A DNA stretch of 64,000 nucleotides from Sinorhizobium terangae (GTDB lineage: Bacteria; Pseudomonadota; Alphaproteobacteria; Rhizobiales; Rhizobiaceae), in assembly GCF_029714365.1 (NCBI RefSeq), contig NZ_CP121660.1, positions 124,001 through 188,000 on the forward strand, given 5' to 3'. A program made the position numbers and the translations under genes. Of this stretch, positions 1 through 8,296 are shown piece by piece; the stretch's first letter is position 1; the number at the start of each line of letters is the position of its first letter. Under the pieces are notes generated by a model. It did not search any database and was not told the DNA's origin. It saw only the letters and a program-made list of their open reading frames with translations.

Positions 1-1
1 G

Positions 2-421
2 TCGTTGATTGCCGCCGTCGTCTTCGTTGCCGAAATTGGCGACATCCGCCGCTTCGAAAACCCCCGCCAGCTGATGGCCTTTCTCGGCCTCGTTCCGTCA
101 GAGAGTTCGACAGGTGAACATGTCAAACGTGGTGGGATCACCAAAGCCGGGAACTCTCGGGCCCGTCGCATGCTGGTCGAAGGCGCATGGGCTTACCGCT
201 TCCCCGCGCGTGTTAGTCGAACCAAGCAAGCGCAGTTGGAAGGCCTACCGAGAACCGTTCGCGAAATAGCGTGGAAAGGTCAGCTCCGCCTCTGCTCTCG
301 CTATCGAAAAATGATCCTCGCGGGGAAGCACAAGGCCATAGCGATTACCGCGATCGCTAGAGAAATGGGAGCCTTCTTATGGGCTATCGGCCAGGAAGTG
401 CAGCCAGTTCATCCAGCTTAA
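2..421 (+). CDS. IS110-family transposase, C-terminal part (5' end outside window)
   Basis: The reading frame is open at the left window edge and stops at 419-421, so only about the last 139 residues are present. Seen: the run FLGLVPSE, then GGITKAGNSRARRMLVEGAW, which is typical of the C-terminal Transposase_20 domain of IS110/IS116/IS902 enzymes. The Ser in the GNSxAR context is the serine conserved in this domain. Known: IS110 enzymes combine a RuvC-like DEDD nuclease domain with this domain, and family members studied so far use an element-encoded bridge RNA for target choice. The DEDD half would lie to the left of this window. Nothing in the visible part is broken, so the element could be intact. 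Confidence 0.85.
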   Translation, partial: SLIAAVVFVAEIGDIRRFENPRQLMAFLGLVPSESSTGEHVKRGGITKAGNSRARRMLVEGAWAYRFPARVSRTKQAQLEGLPRTVREIAWKGQLRLCSRYRKMILAGKHKAIAITAIAREMGAFLWAIGQEVQPVHPA

Positions 422-475
422 CCTAGCGTCCGCATCTCGCGAGTAGTTGGAAGGAGGAGACAAGATCGATCATCT

Positions 476-666
476 GCTGATGCCCAATGTTGGAGACAGG
501 GCCCCGGTCGGGGAGTCTTCGATGGAATTGAGTGGCCGACTACGTCGACGCCCGTGCTTAGATAGAAGTAGCCCCAGGCGTACACACGGAAATGCGGTAT
601 CCAATCCGCGTATAAGAGTTTGCAAACCGTCGTCTTGAGGCCCTGTCTCCAACATTGCGCATTAGC
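476..666. repeat. 28-bp inverted repeat pair (476-503 and 639-666)
   Basis: The arm at 476-503 and the reverse complement of 639-666 match over 28 bp with two mismatches. The inner 19 bp (485-503 against 639-657, core TTGGAGACAGGGCC) are identical. About 135 bp separate the arms and contain no convincing gene. The pair starts 55 bp after the IS110 transposase stop. It may mark the ends of a small IS-derived insertion, or a folded region of the IS end. Which of these holds cannot be decided from one copy. Confidence 0.7.
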
Positions 667-996
667 TACACCATGCAGGACCAGCCATTATTGGCTGGAT
701 GAACAATCGTGGCCACGCCACTTGCAAATGAACATAAGAGTTCCAACGATACGAAAATTGCGCCAAGATCGACGGGGGTAGCGGCATGTGCCTGCGGTTG
801 ATCGGCTTTCATCGGCATGATCGGCCTCCAGAGAGATTTCTAGCGACCTCACGCTGCCACCGTGCAGGCCGCTATCCACCCCTGATGGGATCTCAAGGCG
901 AGGGATAGGAGTCGACATCCCGGACTGGGCGGCATGTTTCCGGGCTTCCGATCGTCTCAGTCGGGTGGAGGACGGCCCTTCGTCCTGCTCATCTGA

Positions 997-1161
997 ACGA
1001 GCAAGTTGCGCCATTCTCTGGACGATGCAGTCGATGACTTCTCCGGCAGCAGTTTCGGCGCGCGCCTGAAGCAGATACCTGTGGCGCTGTTCACCGGAGC
1101 GAGCATCATCCTCGTCCTTGCAATGGGGGTGACGCAGTTGTGGGCGATCATTTCGGCCTGA
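997..1161 (+). pseudogene. Possible 3' remnant of an unknown membrane-protein gene
   Basis: From a stop at 994-996 to the TGA at 1159-1161 one frame stays open without any ATG and reads like a real C-terminus: an acidic stretch DDAVDDFSG, then a hydrophobic helix (LFTGASIILVLAMG) and the ending WAIISA. No start codon or ribosome-binding site is present, so if it was ever a gene it has lost its 5' end. I do not recognise the family. Chance is a serious alternative. Confidence 0.25.
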
Positions 1162-1460
1162 CGCGAGCTGATCTCTACCTGCGCGGCCCGGGGCGCGGGG
1201 GGGCCGACGTAATCGGGAGTTCGCCGCGCCGCTAAACGCCCTTTCTTGACCCTTCAGCTACGGCATTCACCATTTTCAAATGGCGATCGACCACCTTGTT
1301 CCATGCGTTCTCCAGCGCCGTACTATCGAGGTTCGCGCCGAGTTGGGGATAAAGGTGTTTGCAGCAGCCGCCACTACGATCATCGCCAATTTTACTGATC
1401 CTAGTAAGGGGTTGTGATAATTTAGAAACTTATCAAATAGCGATCCCATTGGGGGAAGCC

Positions 1461-3269
1461 ATGGATCGTAAGCTTGCCGCTATTCTCGCCGCCGATGTTG
1501 TTGGCTACTCCACACTCATGGAGCAGGACGAACAGGGCACTTTCGAGCGCCTGCGAGCGGGACGCAAGGAACTGTTCGAACCCGAAATCGCCCGCCACCA
1601 CGGGCGCATCTTCAAGCTGATGGGCGACGGATTGCTAGCCGAGTTCTCCAGCGTTGTGGACGCGGTTGAATGCGCGGTTGCCCTGCAGCGCCGCCTTCCC
1701 GAACGTAATGCGTCGTGCCCCGAGGACGAGCGCATTAACGTCCGCATCGGCGTCAATCTCGGCGAGGTGATCGTCGAAGGCGATGATTTCTTCGGCGAAG
1801 GCGTCAACATCGCCGCCCGTCTCGAGCAAATGGCTGAACCCGGCGGCGTATATGTCTCGGGCAAAGTTGCCAAGGAAGTGGAGAAGAAGCTCTCCTTCAG
1901 CTTCGAGTCTATGGGCGAGTGCCACTTGAAAAACATGGACGAGCCCGTGCCCGTCTTTCGGATCAAGCTACTGGGCGCTCCCAAGGTTCGGACGCATCGC
2001 CGCCGCGGCAAATCATACAGGCTGTGGGCCGCGGCGTTGTCGGCCGCCCTCATCGCCGCCGCGGGAGGGGCAGGGCTCTATTTCGACCTTTTTGCCACTC
2101 CAGCGTCCAGGGGCGTTCCCTCAATCGCCGTTCTGGCCTTCGACAACATAAGCGACGATCCGAACCTCGGCTATTTCAGCGACGGCGTCAGCGAGGACAT
2201 CATCGCTGGGCTCGCGCGCTCGCCTGATTTGTCCGTCATCGCCAGGAACTCTTCGTTCACTTACAAGGGAAAGCCCACCGACGTCCGCCAGATCGGCAAG
2301 GACCTCAACGTTTCCTACGTTCTTGAGGGAAGCGTGCGGAAGGAGGCCGACCGCGTTCGCATCGTGGCGCAGTTGATCAACACCAGAACCGGCGTTCATG
2401 TCTGGGCGGAACGGTTCGACCAGTCCGGTAACAACCCGATGGCACTTCAGGACGCGGTGACGGAAAAGATCGTGGGAGCGCTCGCCAGCGAAACCGGGCA
2501 GATAAAGCGGTCATGATACCGCGAGGCATGGAGCAAGAACGCGGCCAGGCTTGAGGAGTATTACTATTACCTCAGGGGGCATGACAAGCTCCTGCAGTAC
2601 ACGCCCGAAAGTACGGAGGAAGCCTCTCGGACGACGGCCGAGGGAATGGCAAAATTCTCGGACTCTGCGCTCCTGAAATTCAATATGGGTTTCATTTATT
2701 ACGTCCGCGCCGTCAACGGTTGGTCACAGGACCCGCAGGATGACCTGCGGAAGGTGGTGAAACTGGCGCGGCAAGGAATGGCTAGCGACAACCTCTCGCC
2801 GCTGGAGCGGAAATTGGGACGCTGGCTGCTCGCGTACGCCAATCTTGTGGAGCGTGATTTCAAGAGCGCCATGAGAGAAGCGGAAGCGGCGATCGCTTTG
2901 GCACCGAACGACGCCTTCATGCGAGCGGTGCTGTCCGACGCGGCGATTGGAGCGGGCGACACCGGACCCCGCCAACAAAGAGTTCTATTCGTATCTGCAG
3001 GGATGGGCTTTAATGTCAGGGGAACGGTATCTAGAATTGCTCGAGGTGATGAAGCAACTGGGCGATACATTCGCCGCCATCCCGCTCGTCAAGACGATCA
3101 ACGCCGTAAATCTCGGAAACCTTTATGAAGCCAAAACAATATAACCACGGCTCTCGAACTTGATCCGAGCTGGACTGCCGAAAAGTGGAGGGCTGTTACC
3201 TTCGTCGAGGACAAGGTGCTGGATCGACAGGCAAGCGATCTGATTAAGGCCGGGTTACCGGAGAGGTAG
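1461..3269 (+). pseudogene. Broken class III nucleotidyl cyclase with TolB-like and TPR regions
   Basis: The frame starts at ATG 1461 (MDRKLAAILAADVVGYS), behind GGGGGA. The cyclase domain (about 1-170) has both metal Asp residues (D12, D56), the adenine-type Lys in FKLMGD and the NIAAR Asn/Arg pair (N116, R120). A membrane helix follows at about 189-208, then a TolB/FlgO-like domain from 221 (SIAVLAFDNIS). A TGA at 2514-2516 interrupts this, but the same frame continues beyond it with TPR-like sequence (YREAWSKNAARLEEYYYYLRG). Two further frame changes are needed, near 2960-2975 and near 3141-3146, to reach the natural-looking end (LIKAGLPER) at 3267-3269. One nonsense and two indel lesions make this a pseudogene. 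A truncated product ending at residue 351 would still contain the whole cyclase domain. Relatives lie at 5318-6199 and 46387-47904. Confidence 0.85.
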
Positions 3270-3559
3270 TGGCGAAATATTGTCGCCAAGGGCAATGCTG
3301 AATGACGGCAACGGGCCAATTTGTGCCGTAGCGCGAGCAGGTTCGGATAGTTGCAATGGGTCGAAGGGAGCCGTTCTTCTCGAGCCCTGTGCACGGCTTG
3401 TTGCGAAGATGTTCACGTTCTGGGCCAAATAGATTGCATAATGTATCGACTGGAACCTGCGTCACTGCCATGCCCGCAGATTCGGCATTGCGATGTCTCG
3501 TGGTTGAAGGGAAGCGAGCGCTCTTGCCAATTTTTGCCAAAGTCGGTATGGTCACTTCC

Positions 3560-3799
3560 ATGGGCACTATGAACATTTCCCTGCCGGACCATCTTAAGAG
3601 CTTCGTCGATGAGCAAGTCGCCGGACGGGGTTATGGGACAAGCAGTGAGTATATTCGGGAGTTGATACGTCGAGATCAGGATCGTCTTGCGTTACGCCGG
3701 CTGTTGCTTGACGGAGCCTCGTCCGCACCGACTGCACCGGTCGAGGCGGAATATTTCACCAGTCTGCGCGATCGAGTTCGTGGTCAGCACAGCAAGTGA
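3560..3799 (+). CDS. parD: ParD-type antitoxin (CopG/ribbon-helix-helix)
   Basis: 79 residues starting MGTMNISLPDHLKSFVDEQV, followed by GYGTSSEYIRELIRRDQ. This is the classic N-terminal ribbon-helix-helix of ParD antitoxins. The C-terminal part (about 50-79) would wrap the toxin. An in-frame ATG at 3548 is possible, but family members start at the position chosen here. No clear Shine-Dalgarno precedes either ATG, so a leaderless or weak start is likely. The stop overlaps the toxin start by four bases (GTGA), the usual translational coupling. By analogy with the family, the ParD-ParE complex probably represses its own promoter just upstream. Confidence 0.9.
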   Translation: MGTMNISLPDHLKSFVDEQVAGRGYGTSSEYIRELIRRDQDRLALRRLLLDGASSAPTAPVEAEYFTSLRDRVRGQHSK

Positions 3800-4125
3800 A
3801 TAATAAGACTATTATCCCGCGGCAGTTGGCGCGCAGCGACGTCGAGGCGGCCATTGACTATTATGCACGCGAAGCAGGAACCGAGGTCGCCCTCGGATTT
3901 ATCGACGCACTTCAAGCGGCATACGCTTTGATCGCAGGCCATCCGGAGGCCGGATCGTTGCGGCACGCATACGAGTTGGGATTGCCTGACTTACGGAGTG
4001 TCTCTCTGAAGCGATATCCCTATCTCATTTTCTATCGCGACCAGCCAGATCATGTCGATGTTTGGCGCGTGCTACATGCGAAGCGAGACATTCCGCAATG
4101 GATGCAGGAGCCGAACAATCACTGA
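3796..4125 (+). CDS. parE: ParE/RelE-superfamily toxin
   Basis: 109 residues from a GTG start in the GTGA overlap with the antitoxin. Seen: SDVEAAIDYYAREAG (N-terminal helical hairpin), then GSLRHAYELGLPDLRSVSLKRYPYLIFYRDQPDHVDVWRVLHAKRDIP, split here only by convention; the segments RSVSLKRYPYLIFYR and VWRVLHAKRDIP are typical of ParE. Known: ParE toxins poison DNA gyrase, and the cognate ParD neutralises them. The frame is full-length and undamaged although it is surrounded by pseudogenes, which fits an addiction module that resists loss. Whether it targets gyrase is inferred from the family only. Confidence 0.9.
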   Translation: MNNKTIIPRQLARSDVEAAIDYYAREAGTEVALGFIDALQAAYALIAGHPEAGSLRHAYELGLPDLRSVSLKRYPYLIFYRDQPDHVDVWRVLHAKRDIPQWMQEPNNH

Positions 4126-4285
4126 GCGCTCGGACATTCCCGCCGAAGCCATTGGGGTGGGCCGGCGGTTCGTATCCACTCAAAGCGAGGGATGAAAGTC
4201 GGCTCTGGGGCCGTGTGCTGCCCGGCAGCTTCTAGCCTCGCAAGAGAGATACCGGACGTTTTGCAGCACAGCATCGGCATAATAG

Positions 4286-4891
4286 TTAAATCGAACGGCT
4301 GTCATATGCCCAACGCAGCAGGGCCTGGCGTTGACGCGGCCGGCACCAGCAGTCTCCAGGCTCGCAGGCCCGGCGAAGCTGAGCGATATGGCGGCGAATA
4401 GCTTTCCAACGGGCGACCTGTCGCTCGTCCTCACCGGGCATACGGCGACCTTGGTGGTAGCGGCAGTACCACTGGAACCAGCCACGCGGATCGTCGGGAT
4501 GTATCCATCCCTTGGCTCGCCAGACGCTGAGCGGTTGGCTGGCGTCGACACCGAAGCAGTTAAGTGCCGGATCTTTTCGCAGCGACGACAGCCGGGCTTC
4601 CGCAAACGTTGAATGTGAAGAAAACACCGTCACTAAGGGAGAAACGTCCCCAGCCCCGATTGCCATCACATGCGTGCGCGCAGCGTCCAGATCATGGGCA
4701 TTGAAATGAAAGACTGGTTTGTTGACGTGCGGTCCGACAAACGATTTGCTGTCGATGCCCGAAGAGAATGTCTCCCTCGGTCGATCCGTCCAAGAGCGGC
4801 AATACCAATCTCTCGCCGCTTCAATATCGCTGACCGGAATGAACGCTCCACCGATATCGCTCTGTATCGCACTGACCACAGACGCCACCAT
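4286..4891 (-). pseudogene. Chimeric frame: glyoxalase (VOC) N-terminus joined to the C-terminus of an unrelated conserved protein
   Basis: One open frame of 201 codons joins two unrelated pieces. Residues 1-90 (4891 to about 4622) are a VOC/glyoxalase-like N-terminus (GGAFIPVSDIEAARDWYCR; KPVFHFNAHDLDAARTHV) lacking the last strands of the fold. Residues from about 95 (4286 to about 4610) match the C-terminal part of a conserved alphaproteobacterial protein of unknown function: FGVDASQPLSVWRAKGW, HPDDPRGWFQWYCRYH and RPRQRQALLRWAYDS. Neither part is complete, so this is most simply a deletion fusion of two former genes. Whether it is expressed cannot be told from sequence. Confidence 0.6.
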
Positions 4892-5317
4892 CTTGAGTTC
4901 AGAATCTTCTGCCCCAGGCTAGTCTCAACCTGCCCTAAATCGTCAAGCACGTTCTCTAGCCCCGCAGCCAAACTGCGGAGGTGATTGGACGCAGGACTCG
5001 TCCAGCCGATTACCAAGCGCAAAGCGCCCCCGACGTCCAGTTGTGGTGGGGCAAGTATGTCGAGGCGGGCCATGTGGTGGCGGATGGCGCCCCGCGCAGT
5101 CAGGGCACCAGCCGCAAGCTGATGGCGCGGATCAAGACGGAGGGAGAGTGCTCTGGATGCGCGGTGATCCGCATTGCAGGGACCGTACGCAACAGTTCTA
5201 CGCGAGAAATGTCAATTTCGATGACGCCTGCTGATGGTGAAGGCCTTGAGCCGTGGTGCGGCGGAGTTTCTGAACCAAAACGGAATGCTCTAGGCGGGCG
5301 CCTTTTCCTTTCTTTGC
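4892..5317. other. No supportable gene; degenerate sequence
   Basis: Between the chimeric frame and the next TPR remnant, short frames exist on both strands, but none has a recognisable domain, a convincing start or a clean boundary. It looks like eroded coding DNA of unknown origin. Confidence 0.4.
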
Positions 5318-6199
5318 GTGCCCGCCCTGTACGACCGCGGGCTTGAGGATATCTTCGCAGTTCAGGACGAAGTGATCCGCACCATCGTCAACGCGCTCAA
5401 GGTGAAGCTGACTGCCAGCGAAGAGGAGCGGCGCGGGAACCGCGCCAAGGTGGATCCGGAAGCCTACGACCTGCTCGTCCGCTCTCGCCAAACCATGCTG
5501 CAGCTGAGCGCCGTATCGTCGACGGAAGCGCGCGCCATGCTGGAGCGCGTCATCGAGATCGATCCGGGCCTGGCGGCCGCCTATGCCCGGCTGTCGATCA
5601 TTTCCTTCGCCGAATACGTCAACCAGTGGAACGGCGCGACGACGGAAGATCTAGGGCGGGCGCTGCAACTGGCACAGCAGGCGATCGACGCGGACGACAC
5701 CGAGCCACAGGCCCATGTCTCCCTAGGGCTCGTGCTTGCCTGGATGCGGCGCCTAGACGAGGCGGAAGCCTCCGCCGAGCGGGCCGTCGCGCTCGATCCC
5801 AACCTCGCCGACGCCTATACGGGGCTTGGTAACATAAGGGATTTCCAGGGCCGGCACGAAGACGCCGTTGCGCTGTATACACGGGCGAACCGGCTTGAAC
5901 GCAATTCGACCTGTCGCTGCATTTCTTGGGGCGGGCGCTATTGAGCCTCGGGCGGTTTGACGAAGCCGAGATCGCCTTCAAGCGTCGGCTATCGCTTGCG
6001 CCGCGATCGGACATGACACGGTTTTATCTCGCCTGTCTCTATGGTCGAATCGGGCGCCACGAACAAGCCCAACGCCATTGGCATGAGACAATGGAGGTTA
6101 ACCCGAGCTTTTCTGTCGATCACCTCAAGCGGGCTTTACCCTACCGGGACCCCGACCTGGTTGGTGGATGGACTCCGCGAGGCCGGGGTCTCCATCTGA
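5318..6199 (+). pseudogene. 5'-truncated TolB-like/TPR remnant (relative of the cyclase/TPR genes)
   Basis: The frame begins inside a domain: YDRGLEDIFAVQDEVIRTIV is the end of the TolB/FlgO-like module seen intact at 46387-47904 (FDRDLEDIFAVQDEV). TPR-like helices follow (DPGLAAAYARLSIISFAEYV; EPQAHVSLGLVLAWMRRLDE). A frame change near 5898-5902 is needed to continue into LSLHFLGRALLSLGRFDEAE. A second near 6160 reaches the family-type ending VDGLREAGVSI, stopping at 6197-6199. The cyclase or DNA-binding head and most of the TolB module are missing. It is too diverged from the broken gene at 1461 to be an obvious recent duplicate. Confidence 0.8.
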
Positions 6200-6434
6200 C
6201 TTGGTCTATAGCCGTCGCGGACGACAGAAAGCTTAACAGCCGGAATAGGCACTAATGTCGCCTGCCAGTCGACAGCTCGCGTCCTTTCAAGGCTACGGGA
6301 TCGAAGTGTTGTCTTTTCGGCCAGAAATAAGACTGATCGGGGCTGGCCGGGGTTGCTGCACGCCCCGCCTGCCTCCCATCCCACGCCACGGTCAAATTTG
6401 AGATTCGCGAAACTGTGCGATAGCGTTAAAATAT

Positions 6435-7115
6435 ATGGCAATGGACAACAAAATGAATCAGATCCAGAGTTCCGCAAATGCATCGGCCACCGTTGCATTC
6501 ATAGATCTTGCGGGATTCAGCGCTATTGCAGACGTTCATGGAGACGCATCCGCAATTGCCGTGTTGGAGATTTTCGAGAACATGGTTCGCGAGGCCCTTC
6601 GCGGCTATGAGCCCCCGATCAAATGGATTGGTGATGAGGCAATGCTCTCGTTTCCTGATCCGGAAACAGCAATCCAGGCACTTGGAAGGCTGTTACAGGC
6701 ATGCCAGAAAGAAGCGAGGCTACCGCTCACTCGGGCGGGGCTGAACCATGGGCCAGTTATCCGCAGAGCAGGCGATCTATTCGGATCGACGGTCAACATC
6801 GCAGCACGCATCGCGGCGCTCGCATCCCCCGGTCAATTGCTTGCCACTCGACCCATTGCTGAGGCGGCCATCGTCCACGGCATTCTGGTGCGAGATCTCG
6901 GGACGGTGGCACTTCGATCGGTAGCCGGCGAAGTTCCCCTTTATGAGATAGAGCTTGCCCCGTCGGTTGACCCGGCTTGGATTGATCCGGTGTGCAAGAT
7001 GCATGCACCGTACGCGTCCTATCGGCGGGCGGCCCCGCAGGGGCCGTGGTTCTGTTCGCCGGGTTGCGAAGAGGCGTATCGGAAGTCGCCACAAACCTAT
7101 ATGTTGCCAGGATGA
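6435..7115 (+). CDS. Class III adenylate cyclase-like protein with C-terminal YHS domain
   Basis: 226 residues. The cyclase homology domain spans about 18-175. Metal ligands D24 (FIDLAGFS) and D67 (WIGDEAML) are present, as are the adenine-selecting Lys K63 with its Asp partner D114 (AGDLFGSTVNIAAR) and the transition-state pair N121/R125. All catalytic positions are therefore visible and cAMP production is plausible. From about residue 184 (DPVCKMHAPYAS) to 222 there is a YHS-type domain with C187, C207 and C211 (FCSPGCEEAY), a module linked to metal binding or sensing in other proteins. The order suggests a soluble cyclase whose output is tuned by a metal or redox signal. That coupling is inference. 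ATG 6435 is used, but ATGs at 6441 and 6453 are also possible because no strong ribosome-binding site is present. It is intact despite pseudogenes to its left. Confidence 0.85.
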   Translation: MAMDNKMNQIQSSANASATVAFIDLAGFSAIADVHGDASAIAVLEIFENMVREALRGYEPPIKWIGDEAMLSFPDPETAIQALGRLLQACQKEARLPLTRAGLNHGPVIRRAGDLFGSTVNIAARIAALASPGQLLATRPIAEAAIVHGILVRDLGTVALRSVAGEVPLYEIELAPSVDPAWIDPVCKMHAPYASYRRAAPQGPWFCSPGCEEAYRKSPQTYMLPG

Positions 7116-7162
7116 CGGCTGCCACTTAGACCCCCCTGCCCGAAAGCTGGCGCTGGCGCACT

Positions 7163-7202
7163 GCAGCCATTGCAGCAGTTACGCAGCCATTGCAGCAGTT
7201 AC
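7163..7202. repeat. 20-bp perfect tandem repeat, two units
   Basis: The unit GCAGCCATTGCAGCAGTTAC occurs at 7163-7182 and again, identically, at 7183-7202. It lies in the 312-bp gap (7116-7427) between the cyclase-YHS gene and the next small gene. I see nothing else supportable in that gap. A recent slippage duplication is the simplest explanation. Confidence 0.85.
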
Positions 7203-7427
7203 TCAGTCTCCGATGCGACATACAATGACTGGCTTTCGCCATGGCAAAATGACACCGGCATACAGGGCGGACACGCTTTTAACCCCCGGCCAATTAAAAT
7301 GGTTACGCAATTTCGAAGTGCGGCTCGAAGCGTTATTGATTGTTGGACAAACCACGCACAAGGAACTCGGGCTCCCGACCGCCGTTTCCATGGTGTGAGA
7401 ATTGGAAACGACAAAGAGGATCAGGAC

Positions 7428-7835
7428 ATGGCACGGGAAAGGCCGCTCGGTTCCGCCGTACCACGCGGGGTCGTCGATACGAACAAAGGTACAGTCGGCG
7501 TTGCAGAACAGTCGGTCGAAGAGCAGGTCAGATCGCTACGCGAGCAGGTCAATGCACTCAGCGCAGCGATTTCCGAACTGGGTATTTCCTCGGGCAGGGT
7601 CATTGCAAGCACGGCCCGGGACACCGGCCGCAGAGCTGGCGACATGGCAAGGCAACATCCCGCGTGGACGACCCTCGTTCTCCTCGGTCTCATTGGTCTG
7701 ATCGTTGCGAGCACGGCCGGGCCGAACCGGTACATGCGGCGATCGTCGCGCATCGAAGACATGTTCGCCGACCTCGAAGATCGGCTGAGTGATCTCAGGG
7801 AGCAATACTGGTCGAGCAGGTGGCGACCCTGGTAG
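7428..7835 (+). CDS. Small coiled-coil membrane protein (ElaB/YqjD/DUF883-like architecture)
   Basis: 135 residues from ATG 7428, behind AGAGGA (7415-7420). An amphipathic, probably coiled-coil region spans about 24-75 (SVEEQVRSLREQVNALSAAI). One membrane helix follows at 79-97 (AWTTLVLLGLIGLIVAS), then a charged tail (SSRIEDMFADLEDRLSDLRE). The layout resembles ElaB/YqjD-type inner-membrane proteins that tether ribosomes or respond to stress, but the order of helix and coil and the long C-terminal tail differ, so this is a resemblance only. It stands alone with no operon partner. Confidence 0.75.
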   Translation: MARERPLGSAVPRGVVDTNKGTVGVAEQSVEEQVRSLREQVNALSAAISELGISSGRVIASTARDTGRRAGDMARQHPAWTTLVLLGLIGLIVASTAGPNRYMRRSSRIEDMFADLEDRLSDLREQYWSSRWRPW

Positions 7836-8166
7836 CCCCGCGGGCAGGTCTCGGCGATCACAGCGACCGTGGCCGCAAACATCGCGTGTTTGGGAAAGCG
7901 CGGATAGAGAACCAGGTTGAAGTCATGCCTTTCGCGGACGGCTTCTGCCGCTTTGCCTTGCTTACGTCGCGCCGATGAATCTCAACGCCGCCAATCTATC
8001 GGATAGCCAATCCGAGGTTGATTTCCTTGACACGTACCATCAGCGTGTCCGGCAAGTGCTTGCACCTTCGTCGCCGCCTAATGACGGGTGCGCGTCGCTG
8101 CGTCGCGAGGTGCCTGCGACGATTTCGGATTGATCTTGCGCATCTTATCCGCTTTCAGTGAGCTAG
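7836..8166. other. Intergenic, nothing recognised
   Basis: No gene, RNA or clear repeat is visible in this 330-bp part of the gap before the RIME-like repeat at 8167. A short methionine-initiated frame that starts at 8088 runs through the repeat and is not credible. Confidence 0.4.
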
Positions 8167-8265
8167 TGCATGTTTCCCTAAATCGTGGCCGCCTCAGGGA
8201 AACGTGCAGCTATTCAAAGTGCTACAGGGTGCTTTGCGCGTCTGATAAGACGCGCGGCGCTGTAG
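8167..8265. repeat. RIME-like intergenic mosaic repeat, copy A (both modules)
   Basis: Module 1 (8167-8208) is an imperfect hairpin with arms TGCATGTTTCCCT / AGGGAAACGTGCA. Module 2 (8213-8265) begins TTCAAAGTGCTACAG, carries the hairpin GCGCGTCT-GATA-AGACGCGC and ends GGCGCTGTAG. The same two modules recur at 15729, 26352, 29892, 35727, 47916 and 48513, which defines a dispersed family. It sits just upstream of the 5-oxoprolinase gene. Confidence 0.85.
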
Positions 8266-8296
8266 AAGCGGATACGGCAAGTGAAAGGGGATGACG

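Larger units (their letters stand above)
422..1460. other. Gene-poor stretch after the IS110 transposase
   Basis: Apart from the inverted repeat pair at 476-666 and a possible gene remnant at 997-1161, I see no supportable gene. Short open frames on both strands here lack plausible ribosome-binding sites and recognisable domains. The stretch reads as decayed DNA next to a mobile element. Confidence 0.5.

Noticed and set aside
688..1151. Minus-strand open frames at 688-1014 and 957-1151
   Set aside because: No ribosome-binding site, no recognisable domain; one overlaps a more plausible plus-strand remnant.
2514..2516. In-frame TGA in the cyclase/TolB gene as a second selenocysteine codon
   Set aside because: The organism decodes Sec, so it was considered, but no SECIS-like hairpin follows, the position is not a catalytic Cys/Sec site, and two frameshifts downstream show the gene is decaying.
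4981..5346. Plus-strand open frame of 121 codons
   Set aside because: No family resemblance, no good start signal, and a composition that changes along its length; left as degenerate sequence.
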